Origin: Candidatus Saccharibacteria bacterium UBA6258
Lineage (GTDB): Bacteria > Patescibacteriota > Saccharimonadia > Saccharimonadales > Saccharimonadaceae
NCBI GenBank assembly: GCA_002441145.1
Contig: DJVK01000024.1
Coordinates: 1 to 30,128, forward strand
Direction: 5' to 3'
Length of the DNA: 30,128 nucleotides
Shown: positions 1 to 6,994 of the stretch, piece by piece
Position numbering within the stretch: position 1 is the stretch's first letter
Layout of the letters: each line of letters begins with the position of its first letter
Translations under genes and position numbers: made by a program
Notes under the pieces: generated by a model
The model's database searches: none
Told to the model about the DNA's origin: nothing
The model's input: only the letters and a program-made list of their open reading frames with translations

Positions 1-611
1 GCTTCTTTGGCATCTTTCATCCAATTAATGAACTGCTCTTTAGCAACGTAGTCCATGTGGTTTGTCGGTTCGTCGACGAGCGCTAGGTCGGCATCAGAAT
101 GCATGATTTTAATAACTTCTACAAGTCGCTTTTGACCACCCGAAAGGGTAGTAAACGGTCGATGTGCAACGCCGCTCAATTGGAACTTTTCAAGCTCACG
201 TTCGATGTCACTCTCGATTTGATAAAACCCTTTGTCGTCGAACCGTTGCAAGGCTTCGGTGTATTCGTTGATGAGGCGCATATTTTCACCCATAGTTTCG
301 GGGTACGTCTCGATAATATGGCTCAGTCCTGTGTATTCTGGCAAACCAGATAGCACATACTGCAGCACAGTGGTATCACCCATGTCGTGATGCTCTTGAG
401 CAGTCGCCACGACGGTAGTACCGCGCTTATAAATAACTTCGCCAGTATAATCTGTATCAGCGCCAGTTAAGATGCCAAATAGGGTAGATTTACCAATTCC
501 GTTACGGCCAACGATACCGACTTTTTCGCTATCATCGATACTAAATTTAACCCCAGTCATCAGAACTTTGGGGCCGAAGGATTTTTCAGTAATCGTAATA
601 TCGGCAATCAT
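1..611 (-). CDS. ABC-F family ATPase, C-terminal part outside window
   Basis: The reading frame starts at the ATG complementary to 609-611 and runs off the left edge, giving about 203 residues. It shows a Walker A motif (GRNGIGKST), an ABC signature (LSGGQKR), and a Walker B followed by the ABC-F hallmark (LALVDEPTNHMD). There are no membrane segments. ABC-F proteins are soluble twin-ATPase factors that act on the ribosome (EttA-like, Uup-like or antibiotic-protection types); only one cassette is visible, so the subtype cannot be decided. The -10 candidate TACAAT (complement of 619-624) lies 7 nt before the ATG, so the transcript is probably leaderless. It is transcribed away from smpB, another ribosome-associated gene. 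Confidence 0.9.
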   Translation of the reverse strand, partial: MIADITITEKSFGPKVLMTGVKFSIDDSEKVGIVGRNGIGKSTLFGILTGADTDYTGEVIYKRGTTVVATAQEHHDMGDTTVLQYVLSGLPEYTGLSHIIETYPETMGENMRLINEYTEALQRFDDKGFYQIESDIERELEKFQLSGVAHRPFTTLSGGQKRLVEVIKIMHSDADLALVDEPTNHMDYVAKEQFINWMKDAKE

Positions 612-897
612 TCTTACAATTGTACCACACCTCTGTAAAATCCTCTAATTAGCTATGCTTTATTATATTATTTACAGCATTACAATATTTTGGTTTTATA
701 TGCACTTTAAGCACGATTCGATCTACCCAGAAGGTGCGTGTGAATTATCGTAAAGCCGCACCCAACCCGGATGCCCCGTACCTGAAGTGCAACTAGTCCA
801 CGCGCAGACGCTCCAAGTTGAGGCTTCCCGATATTTGTCTCGTAGAGTCACTCTTTCTCTGAGCGGCATTTCCTTTTGTCTCTGGTATACTAGTCTT
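612..897. other. Intergenic stretch with foldable 80-nt core
   Basis: This 286-bp gap between the divergent ABC-F and smpB genes has an AT-rich left part (612-700) and a GC-richer right part (700-870). TGCACTT near 705 is matched by AAGTGCA near 782. Inside that pair, GGTGCG (733-738) is matched by CGCACC (757-762), so roughly 704-789 can fold as a nested stem. I looked for tmRNA, RNase P, SRP RNA and tRNA signatures and found none. Open frames here (for example an upstream extension of smpB) have no start-site support. It could be an unrecognised small RNA or the relic of a decayed cassette. Confidence 0.3.
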
Positions 898-1380
898 ATG
901 TCAGCTAAAAAGCAGCAAGTCAACAAACCCGCCGCACCGATTATTAATCGCCGTGCTCGGTTTGATTATGAACTTGGCGACGAAATCGTCGCTGGATTAG
1001 TTTTGACGGGGCCCGAAACTCGTGCAGCTCGTGATGGTCACATACAGCTTAAAGGATCTTTCGTAACCGTCCGCAACCACGAATTGTGGCTCAACAACGC
1101 TAGCTTTAGCTTAAAACTTAACGAACGCGGCAAACCAGGTGCACGCGCCATCGATACCGAGCCTCGTAAGTTACTTGCCAGCCGTAAGCAAATCGATACG
1201 TTCATGGTGCGTAAAAAAGAGGGTATGACTATTGTCCCGACCAAACTACTCAACAAAGGTAAATACATCAAGATCGTCATTGCGCTAGGTAAGGGTAAGA
1301 AGAATTACGACAAGCGCCAAACAATCAAAAAGCGCGATCAAGACCGCGAACACAAGGCGATGATGGGGAATCACCGCTAG
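898..1380 (+). CDS. smpB: SmpB, SsrA-binding protein (trans-translation)
   Basis: This 160-residue protein matches the SmpB family in length and layout. The beta-barrel core begins with NRRARFDYELGDEIVAGLVL and contains the typical GSFV...ELWLNNA and RKLLASRKQI stretches. The tail is Lys/Arg-rich (GKGKKNYDKRQTIKKRDQDRE), as expected for the segment that inserts in the ribosomal decoding centre. SmpB carries tmRNA to stalled ribosomes; no tmRNA gene is visible in the window. The ATG at 898 is chosen over an upstream in-frame extension because TATACT (886-891, preceded by TGG) lies 6 nt before it, predicting a leaderless mRNA. A Nudix gene follows 3 nt after the stop and is probably co-transcribed. 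Confidence 0.95.
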   Translation: MSAKKQQVNKPAAPIINRRARFDYELGDEIVAGLVLTGPETRAARDGHIQLKGSFVTVRNHELWLNNASFSLKLNERGKPGARAIDTEPRKLLASRKQIDTFMVRKKEGMTIVPTKLLNKGKYIKIVIALGKGKKNYDKRQTIKKRDQDREHKAMMGNHR

Positions 1381-1383
1381 TCG

Positions 1384-1872
1384 ATGATACATCCTCACTC
1401 GATCCTACTAAAATTATTACTCATTATCGGTGGCCTCACGGTGCGCATATTAGCGACACCGATTGCGATTATCCTAAAACTAGACAGCAAACCCCGCACC
1501 CGCGCCCTTATCATGAATGATGTTGGCGAGGTTTTACTAATCAAACCCATCACGCACATCAACCAATGGACGCTACCCGGTGGCGGCTATGAAAATGGCG
1601 AATCAGGCGAACAATGTATTAGTAGGGAATTGCGCGAAGAACTCGCGATAGTCGCAGACCCTAAAGATTGTAAGCTTCTCGGTCGGTTCGTCGAACCGCG
1701 ACCCTTACTAACGTGGCGGCTTGATTGCTACAAGATTATCATTAAACGAACAACGGAACTGCGGCCTAACTTCGAAATACTAGAAGCACGATGGTTCACT
1801 ATTGATACCATCCCGTCATCCGCGCCACTATACATACACGATGTCATCGCTAACCATCCGAGTAACCGTTAA
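1384..1872 (+). CDS. Nudix hydrolase with N-terminal hydrophobic segment
   Basis: The 162-residue protein carries a Nudix box at about residues 67-90 (GGYENGE, then seven residues, then RELREELAI). This fits the pattern except that the usual Gly near the end is Ala. Nudix enzymes hydrolyse nucleoside diphosphate derivatives using a divalent metal bound by the box glutamates. The first 35 residues are strongly hydrophobic and may anchor it in the membrane, which is unusual for the family. Substrate cannot be predicted. It starts 3 nt after the smpB stop with no promoter of its own, so it is likely translated from the smpB transcript. Confidence 0.8.
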   Translation: MIHPHSILLKLLLIIGGLTVRILATPIAIILKLDSKPRTRALIMNDVGEVLLIKPITHINQWTLPGGGYENGESGEQCISRELREELAIVADPKDCKLLGRFVEPRPLLTWRLDCYKIIIKRTTELRPNFEILEARWFTIDTIPSSAPLYIHDVIANHPSNR

Positions 1873-1903
1873 TCCACGTTCCAAGGGGTGATATACTAGC
1901 TAC

Positions 1904-2749
1904 ATGCAAAAATCCATTCGACTCAGCGACACAACCACCGTTCAATACTGGACCTACCACCCAGAAGCAAAAATAACGATGGTGCTGATTCATGGATTCA
2001 CCGGTAGCCACGAAGGATTCCAATATATTATCCCGCTACTTCCCGAAATCAAATTTATCGTGCCTGACTTACCCGGCTTTGGCCAAAGCACGATTGGTCG
2101 CGAAGACTGGAGCGTCGATACGATCGCACGACTCACTAACGAATTCGTCGCTAAACTGAAGCTAAATAAACCGCACATCCTTGGCCACTCGATGGGCGGC
2201 CTAGTGGTAAGTAGCATGCTCGATCAAGCACCAGAGCTCTACGACAAACAAGCCGTACTATTAAGCCCTGTACCGACCGCGATTCGCGCCAACGAGTCAC
2301 GCCGTGCCGGTGCGATTTTAGGCGCATTGCAATACCAGCTTGGCCACCGTATACCTAAAGTAGGCAAACGACTTGTTACCAGCAAACGTATATCGCGAGC
2401 TGCGACAAGCCTGATCATGACGACGACCGACAAAGAACTGCAAGCGCAAATCCATAGTCATCACTTTAAAAACCTCGACTACATTTCGAGTATCGAATTT
2501 TACAGCAAGCTCCATCACGACATTAACCGCCAGGGCGCAATAGACCACGCCGAAGCGCTCAAACAGTTCGATATCTTATTGATTACCGGTGACAGCGACA
2601 ACGTTACACCATTCAAAGAAATGACTAAGCTCGCTAACGCTATCGACCCTCAAGAATTCTTGGTCTTGCCAGGCATCGGGCATTTAGCTCACTACGAAAA
2701 AGCCCCGGACGTTGCCGAGGCTATTCAAGAATTTATTCTTCGTCGTTAG
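1904..2749 (+). CDS. Alpha/beta hydrolase
   Basis: This 281-residue soluble protein has the alpha/beta-hydrolase fold landmarks: the oxyanion motif HGFTGSHEGF near residue 30, the nucleophile elbow GHSMGG with Ser96, an acidic residue in ITGDSDNVTP (Asp230 or Asp232), and His260 in GIGHLAHYE. The triad is complete, so it should be an active esterase, lipase or C-C hydrolase; the substrate is not identifiable. TATACT (1892-1897) lies 6 nt upstream of the ATG, so the message should be leaderless. Its 3' end overlaps the convergent glycosyltransferase by 17 bp, so the two share no terminator space. Confidence 0.88.
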   Translation: MQKSIRLSDTTTVQYWTYHPEAKITMVLIHGFTGSHEGFQYIIPLLPEIKFIVPDLPGFGQSTIGREDWSVDTIARLTNEFVAKLKLNKPHILGHSMGGLVVSSMLDQAPELYDKQAVLLSPVPTAIRANESRRAGAILGALQYQLGHRIPKVGKRLVTSKRISRAATSLIMTTTDKELQAQIHSHHFKNLDYISSIEFYSKLHHDINRQGAIDHAEALKQFDILLITGDSDNVTPFKEMTKLANAIDPQEFLVLPGIGHLAHYEKAPDVAEAIQEFILRR

Positions 2750-4004
2750 AGCCGCCGAGGCTCATATATTCGCGAAAGTCTTTTTCGCGAATACGGTCGA
2801 CCCATCCAGCAGGGCGCGCTGCGACTTCTGCTTTTTTAGCCTTGATCGTACGCTTGTAGAGCTTCACAAAGCTATCGATTGTATGAGTCAAATTGTGCGT
2901 CTTAGCAATTGCAAGCGACTCTTTAGAAAACTTCTCACGAAGGGCAGGGTCACTGATGATTTTAGAGATACCCTCGGCCATGCCATGTGAATCATCTAAG
3001 TCGAATAGGAATCCATTCTCACCATCGTGGCATAGTTCGGCAAGTGCGCCGGCATCAACGGCAACGACCGGCTGGCCGCACGCCATTGCTTCGAGTGTTG
3101 CGATACTTTGCAACTCGGCAGGTGATGAAATCGCGTACAGCGAACCGACTTGTTCGAGAGCGATTTTATCTTCGTCACTTACACGGCCCGTGAAGGTAAC
3201 TGCGTGTTCGATATCGAGTTCGTGCGCCAAATTATTCAGGTTATCAAAATCGACACCATGACCAACAACAAGCAAATGAGCGTCGCGTTCTTGTAATACT
3301 TCGTGGAAGGCATGAACAAGTACCGACAAATGCTTTTCGGCGTCGATACGACCGATATACGTAATAATCGGTACAGTTGTTGGCAAACCGAACTTCTCGT
3401 AAATCGCAGGGTCGGCTTTTTGCGGCTTGTACTCACGTAGGTCAACGCCATTTGAGATAATTTCTATTGGTTTGCCCACTTTTTCGACAAGCTTACCGAA
3501 TGATTTAATTCCACTGGCCGTAGGGGACGTAATTACGTCTGCTTTAGAATGGAATCGGCGTCCGTAATCGCTCAACATGTAGTTGATTGGGCGCGATAAA
3601 GGCGCGACCTTTTTTAGGTTGTCGAGTAAGTTTTCGGCCATGGCATGGCTCGTAGACACAACCGGGATGTCATATCGGCGCCCAAGGAGCATTGCAGCCT
3701 GGCCAATGCCAAGCAACATCTGAATATGAATTACATCAGGTTCAAATTCCTGAATAATCTTGCGCACTTCTAGCTGTGGTGTAACCGAAATACGAAAGTT
3801 CTGATAAAAGGGGAAAATTGTCGAACGAGTACGATAAACCGTGTGATTGCCGTCGACTTCGACTGACTTTTTACCATCTTGACTAGGAGCGATAACAATG
3901 ACTTCATGACCAGCCTCGGCTAAACCGTGAGCTAGGTTGCGGCTGAATGTAGCCACACCGTTAAGTACGGGCCAGTGAAGGTCTGAGGCGATAAGAATCT
4001 TCAT
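2733..4004 (-). CDS. Glycosyltransferase family 4 (PimB/MgtA-like)
   Basis: The 423-residue protein has a two-Rossmann GT-B layout. The N-terminal acceptor domain begins MKILIASDLHWPVLNGVATF with a Gly-rich turn. A C-terminal donor domain contains ITYIGRIDAEKHL and the retaining GT4 E-x7-E region (PAELQSIATLEAMACGQPVVAVDAG). Such enzymes transfer a sugar from a nucleotide donor to a lipid or sugar acceptor at the inner membrane face. The closest style is the mannosyl/glucosyl-diacylglycerol or PimB group, but the acceptor is inferred. TATAAT (complement of 4013-4018) lies 8 nt from the ATG. It is divergent from a second GT4 gene with a 40-bp shared promoter region. Confidence 0.9.
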   Translation of the reverse strand: MKILIASDLHWPVLNGVATFSRNLAHGLAEAGHEVIVIAPSQDGKKSVEVDGNHTVYRTRSTIFPFYQNFRISVTPQLEVRKIIQEFEPDVIHIQMLLGIGQAAMLLGRRYDIPVVSTSHAMAENLLDNLKKVAPLSRPINYMLSDYGRRFHSKADVITSPTASGIKSFGKLVEKVGKPIEIISNGVDLREYKPQKADPAIYEKFGLPTTVPIITYIGRIDAEKHLSVLVHAFHEVLQERDAHLLVVGHGVDFDNLNNLAHELDIEHAVTFTGRVSDEDKIALEQVGSLYAISSPAELQSIATLEAMACGQPVVAVDAGALAELCHDGENGFLFDLDDSHGMAEGISKIISDPALREKFSKESLAIAKTHNLTHTIDSFVKLYKRTIKAKKAEVAARPAGWVDRIREKDFREYMSLGGSNDEE

Positions 4005-4044
4005 ATTGACCTATTATACCATCTAGCTGCGGTATACTGGCTAC

Positions 4045-5142
4045 ATGAAGGTATTATTTGATGCGCGGTGGATACTTGTCGAAAACCGTTTTGACGGAGT
4101 CAGCCGCTACAGTCACGAACTTGCATGGGCGATGAGTCGCCGCGAAGACCTACAAATGATCTGGCTCGTCCACGACGACCGCCAGCTTGCCAAGCTGCCT
4201 GCCGGCGAACACGTCATGACCAACGACCCTAACGACCCACTCGCTGAGTTTTTTACCCTAGGGTTCAAGCTGAATAACATCGACTGCGACGTCGTGTATT
4301 CGCCATTTTTCATGATGGGCACGTTCGGCAAACGCTACAAGCTCGTTCTGACAATCCATGACCTGATCTACTTCAGGCATCGCACGCCGCCGCACTGGCT
4401 ACCGTGGTACGTTCGCGTTGGCTGGTGGTTGTTCCATATGTCGTACTCCCCATTGCGATTCCAGCTAAATGCAGCCGATAGCATCGCGACCGTCAGCGAA
4501 ACCGCTCGCCAGGAACTACTCGCCGTCAAAGCAACGCGGCGTGATATCACGACCGTATCTAACGCTACGTCGGACCATTTTGTCGATACCGAACCACGCA
4601 ATCACCACGCGTCTAATGAAATCCTGTACATGGGTGCGTTTACACCGTATAAAAATGTCGAATGCCTGATTGATGCACTCGCGCTATTACCCGATGTCAC
4701 ATTGCATCTATGCGGTAAAATGCCACCCGCGCGCGGCAAAGTATTCGAGCAACGCATGCGCGATAAAGGCGTTTTTGAACGCGTCATCGTACATAATGGC
4801 GTCGATGATGAAACCTACAAGCAGTTGCTCCGTAAGGTTCGATGCTCGGTGACCGCAAGCCGCCATGAGGGATTTGGCTTACCGGTAATCGAGGCGCAGC
4901 AAGCACGCGTGCCAGTAGCGTGTAGCGATACGCCAATCTTCCGCGAAGTAGCGGGGGAATCTGCGTTATTCTTTAGCCCAGACAGCCCTGAACAGTGCGC
5001 CGATATAATTAAGCAATTCGCAGATAAACAAATAAGCGATGAATACATCGCTCGCGGGGCAACTAACGTCGCTCGATACACTTGGGATAACAGCGCCGCA
5101 GTGGCGGCAGAAATCTGCCACAACCTTACTAACAATACCTAA
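4045..5142 (+). CDS. Glycosyltransferase family 4
   Basis: The 365-residue protein begins MKVLFDARWI with GVSRYSHELA, the typical N-terminal acceptor-side loop of GT4 mannosyltransferases. The C-terminal half has LYMGAFTPYKNVECLIDAL and the E-x7-E donor motif HEGFGLPVIEAQ. It probably adds a sugar during surface polysaccharide or glycolipid synthesis. TATACT (4033-4038) ends 6 nt before the ATG, so the mRNA should be leaderless. It is paired head-to-head with the other GT4 gene, which suggests a joint pathway. The only hairpin after its end is the one at 5170-5210, shared with the convergent cassette gene. Confidence 0.9.
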   Translation: MKVLFDARWILVENRFDGVSRYSHELAWAMSRREDLQMIWLVHDDRQLAKLPAGEHVMTNDPNDPLAEFFTLGFKLNNIDCDVVYSPFFMMGTFGKRYKLVLTIHDLIYFRHRTPPHWLPWYVRVGWWLFHMSYSPLRFQLNAADSIATVSETARQELLAVKATRRDITTVSNATSDHFVDTEPRNHHASNEILYMGAFTPYKNVECLIDALALLPDVTLHLCGKMPPARGKVFEQRMRDKGVFERVIVHNGVDDETYKQLLRKVRCSVTASRHEGFGLPVIEAQQARVPVACSDTPIFREVAGESALFFSPDSPEQCADIIKQFADKQISDEYIARGATNVARYTWDNSAAVAAEICHNLTNNT

Positions 5143-5169
5143 TTTCATTTCTGTCTAGGGCATGACTAA

Positions 5170-5210
5170 GGCCTGGTTTCCATCTGGGGTTACCAGACAG
5201 AAACCAGGCC
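5170..5210. terminator. Shared hairpin terminator between convergent genes
   Basis: GGCCTGGTTTC (5170-5180) pairs perfectly with GAAACCAGGCC (5200-5210), with a nested TCTGG/CCAGA stem inside. The T-tract is short on both strands, so efficiency is uncertain. GACAGAAA (5196-5203) is also complementary to TTTCTGTC just upstream (about 5150-5157), so an alternative fold exists. Confidence 0.65.
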
Positions 5211-5217
5211 TTTGGCG

Positions 5218-5583
5218 TCAGTGGGCGCCCGCCTCGATGATGTCGAGGTCGATCTCGCCGCCGCGCCGAACTGCGTCGAGTGCCCTGCGGACACCACTCC
5301 GCAGCACCGACCACGTGGTCACCTCGCCGGGGAGTCGCGTTGCGCGAACCGTCTTGGCCGCATTGCGGGCGACGACGCTCGGCTCCGGTGCGACGTAGAC
5401 GTCGCAGCAGCCGGACATGCGTCCCGTGCTGGGCTCGTAGCTGACGGCCACGTACTCGTTGGGGCCGATCTTGGTCATGCCGACCATCGAAGCGGTCGTG
5501 TCCTGCGGACGTACGGCGAGCGCCTTCTGAAGCGCCTCACCGAACGAGCAGGTGGACTGCGTCATACCCTTGTTGAGCGTCAC
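5218..5583 (-). CDS. Unknown 121-aa protein, high-GC cassette gene
   Basis: I do not recognise this family. The protein is soluble and has a Cys pair (SGCCDV) in the middle, a central stretch IGPNEYVAVSYEP, and an Arg-rich C-terminal part (SVLRSGVRRALDAVRRGG) ending in acidic residues. I chose the GTG at 5583 because AGAAGAGG lies 6 nt upstream; the ATG at 5565 has no well-spaced ribosome site, and upstream codons fall in the leader. Third positions are mostly G/C, unlike pyrH next to it. It is one of ten cassette-style genes in the window, with its own promoter at 5623-5651. A 6-bp complement joins the leader (5611-5616) and the stop region (5217-5222), too short to trust alone. Confidence 0.65.
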   Translation of the reverse strand: MTLNKGMTQSTCSFGEALQKALAVRPQDTTASMVGMTKIGPNEYVAVSYEPSTGRMSGCCDVYVAPEPSVVARNAAKTVRATRLPGEVTTWSVLRSGVRRALDAVRRGGEIDLDIIEAGAH

Positions 5584-5622
5584 TTGCAACCTCTTCTTTG
5601 AGTGGTGAAAACTGACTTTTTG

Positions 5623-5651
5623 ATAATACAATAAAAGTTAGCTAGCGTCAA
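5623..5651 (-). promoter_or_regulatory. Promoter of the 5.2-kb cassette
   Basis: On the minus strand TTGACG (5651-5646) and TATTAT (5628-5623) are separated by exactly 17 bp, near the sigma-70 consensus. It starts 25 bp after the pyrH stop, so pyrH read-through may add to expression. Confidence 0.75.
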
Positions 5652-5675
5652 CTACTGCTTAGTGTAAAATATGCG

Positions 5676-6380
5676 CTATTTAATTGTCGTACCGACTGAT
5701 TCGCCAGCTGCCGCACGGGCAATATTGCCATCAGCCAATAATTCACAAATAATAACAGGTTTATTCTCTTCCATCGCGAGGCCGATAGCAGCCTTATCCA
5801 TTACGGTGATGCTAGGGTTAGCCAACACTTCATCATAGGTAAGTTGGTCAAACTTCGTGGCCGATGGATTAACCTTAGGGTCTTCACTGTAGACACCGTC
5901 AACCTTGGTGGTCTTAACGACGACATCACAATTCATTTCGAGCGCAAGGTTTACGGCAGCCGTATCGGTAGTAAGGAACGGACGCCCAGTGCCTGCGGCG
6001 ACGATGACTACGCGGCCTTTGCCTAGGTGGCTAAGTGCGCGGCGGTACGTATACTGGTCAATGAATTGATTAATCTCTACATTACTGAGCGCACGAGTGG
6101 GTACTCCCTCAGCATTAAAAATGTCTGCTACGACGAGTGCGTTGATCATAGTCGATAGCATGCCGGCATTATGCGCCGTCACGTCAGCGATGCCATTACC
6201 GGCAATTTCGTTACCTCGTACAAAATTACCACCACCAACCATGACAACCACTTCAGTGCCTGCCTGAATTGCTGGAACAATTTGACCTGCGATCCATTTG
6301 ATATGTTCGGCGTCGATACCGTGACCCTGGCTACCCGCCAATTGTTCACCCGAGAGTTTAAGAAGAATTCGTTTATACAT
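5676..6380 (-). CDS. pyrH: UMP kinase
   Basis: This 234-residue protein is the hexameric bacterial UMP kinase of the amino-acid-kinase fold, which converts UMP to UDP with ATP. Visible motifs are KRILLKLSGEQL at the N-terminus, VVVMVGGGNFVRG for phosphate binding, GTGRPFLTTDTAAVNLALEM, and KTTKVDGVYSEDP. The length is normal. TATACT (complement of 6387-6392, with TGG before it) is 6 nt from the ATG, predicting a leaderless transcript. It sits between two high-GC cassettes, the 5.2-kb one on the same strand and the 6.5-kb one divergent. In many bacteria pyrH is next to tsf or frr; here it stands alone. Confidence 0.96.
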   Translation of the reverse strand: MYKRILLKLSGEQLAGSQGHGIDAEHIKWIAGQIVPAIQAGTEVVVMVGGGNFVRGNEIAGNGIADVTAHNAGMLSTMINALVVADIFNAEGVPTRALSNVEINQFIDQYTYRRALSHLGKGRVVIVAAGTGRPFLTTDTAAVNLALEMNCDVVVKTTKVDGVYSEDPKVNPSATKFDQLTYDEVLANPSITVMDKAAIGLAMEENKPVIICELLADGNIARAAAGESVGTTIK

Positions 6381-6406
6381 AGCCTAAGTATACCATTGCC
6401 CACATA

Positions 6407-6435
6407 TTGACATATTAGCCATATTTTGGTATAAT
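6407..6435 (+). promoter_or_regulatory. Consensus promoter of the 6.5-kb cassette
   Basis: TTGACA (6407-6412) and TATAAT (6430-6435) are both perfect consensus hexamers, 17 bp apart. GTACATT follows at 6442 and again at 6451, near the predicted start of transcription. Confidence 0.9.
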
Positions 6436-6454
6436 ATATATGTACATTTCGTAC

Positions 6455-6470
6455 ATTGATAAGTTGGAGG
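6455..6470 (+). repeat. 5' strand of 16-bp inverted repeat enclosing the 6.5-kb gene
   Basis: ATTGATAAGTTGGAGG is the exact reverse complement of 6918-6933 on the other side of the gene, about 450 bp away. It lies in the transcribed leader, so the mRNA ends could pair. A chance perfect 16-bp match over this distance is very unlikely. Confidence 0.9.
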
Positions 6471-6526
6471 CATCCCGGCCGCTCGTTTTCCAGTAGGTTA
6501 CTAGTGAACGACGAGCGACTGGGATG
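6471..6526 (+). other. Leader hairpin upstream of the 6.5-kb gene
   Basis: CATCCC (6471-6476) pairs with GGGATG (6521-6526), and inside that CGCTCGT (6480-6486) pairs with ACGAGCG (6511-6517). The hairpin starts directly after the long-range 16-nt strand and ends 18 nt before the ribosome site, like the leader hairpins of the 26-28 kb array. Confidence 0.8.
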
Positions 6527-6553
6527 TTCACGCCCGCGCAGTTAGGTGGTCTC

Positions 6554-6865
6554 ATGAAGAATACAACGATGTGGCAGACGTTCGTCGTCACAGGTGTGGC
6601 ATTGGTCGTGGGAATGCCGCTGTACTTGTCGGCCAACCAGGACGTCTTCGAGTCGACAGTCACGCTTGACCGTGCACAGAACGTACGGCCAGGCTACACC
6701 GTGCTCATCTTCGAAGGTGACGGCGAGAACGTCTACGAGTGCGTCGACATCCCGGCGTGCGACCTCGTTCTCGATGGTGACAAGGTCAAGGTGACGTACA
6801 ACAACCCTTCCATGTGGAACGGTGGCGTCTACCGAGTCAAGGACGTCGCCATCCTCAGCGACTAG
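6554..6865 (+). CDS. Small membrane-anchored protein, high-GC cassette gene
   Basis: Family not recognised. The 103-residue product starts with a charged residue and one hydrophobic helix (about residues 8-26, TFVVTGVALVVGMPLYLSA), acting as signal or anchor. A short extracytoplasmic domain follows with two cysteines (ECVDIPACD) that could form a disulfide, and beta-rich text (KVKVTYNNPSMWNGGVYRVKDV). The ATG at 6554 is preceded by AGGTGG 4 nt upstream; the in-frame ATG at 6524 is buried in the leader hairpin. Codons are strongly G/C-ending compared with pyrH and xthA. It has its own consensus promoter, leader hairpin, 3' hairpin and terminator, and is enclosed by a 16-bp inverted repeat. Confidence 0.75.
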   Translation: MKNTTMWQTFVVTGVALVVGMPLYLSANQDVFESTVTLDRAQNVRPGYTVLIFEGDGENVYECVDIPACDLVLDGDKVKVTYNNPSMWNGGVYRVKDVAILSD

Positions 6866-6878
6866 CGGCCGACCTGAT

Positions 6879-6909
6879 GCCGGGGCCGAGCATCGCGCTC
6901 AGCCCCGGC
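6879..6909 (+). other. 3' hairpin of the 6.5-kb cassette
   Basis: GCCGGGGC (6879-6886) pairs with GCCCCGGC (6902-6909), with inner GAGC/GCTC. There is no T-run, so this is a 3'-UTR structure rather than a terminator. It sits just inside the closing strand at 6918-6933. Confidence 0.8.
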
Positions 6910-6917
6910 AAGCGCCC

Positions 6918-6933
6918 CCTCCAACTTATCAAT
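6918..6933 (+). repeat. 3' strand of 16-bp inverted repeat of the 6.5-kb cassette
   Basis: CCTCCAACTTATCAAT is the exact reverse complement of 6455-6470. It lies between the 3' hairpin and the terminator, so it would be the last single-stranded part of the mRNA before the terminator. Confidence 0.9.
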
Positions 6934-6949
6934 CTCAACAATCTATGCC

Positions 6950-6973
6950 ACACCCGCAATGGGTGTTTTTTAT
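6950..6973 (+). terminator. Rho-independent terminator of the 6.5-kb cassette
   Basis: ACACCC (6950-6955) and GGGTGT (6961-6966) form the stem, followed by a run of T. The xthA -10 box begins 10 bp further on. Confidence 0.88.
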
Positions 6974-6994
6974 TATCTCTAGTATAATAAGAAG

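Noticed and set aside
787..897. Upstream in-frame extension of smpB by 37 codons
   Set aside because: The -10 box 6 nt before the ATG at 898 and the family's N-terminus show that translation starts at 898.
612..897. tmRNA, RNase P RNA or SRP RNA beside smpB
   Set aside because: No tRNA-like ends, tag reading frame, or conserved core motifs of these RNAs were found on either strand.
5611..5616. End-pairing in the 5.2-kb cassette
   Set aside because: GTCAGT/ACTGAC complement includes the stop codon as in the array but is only 6 bp, too likely by chance to claim as a feature.
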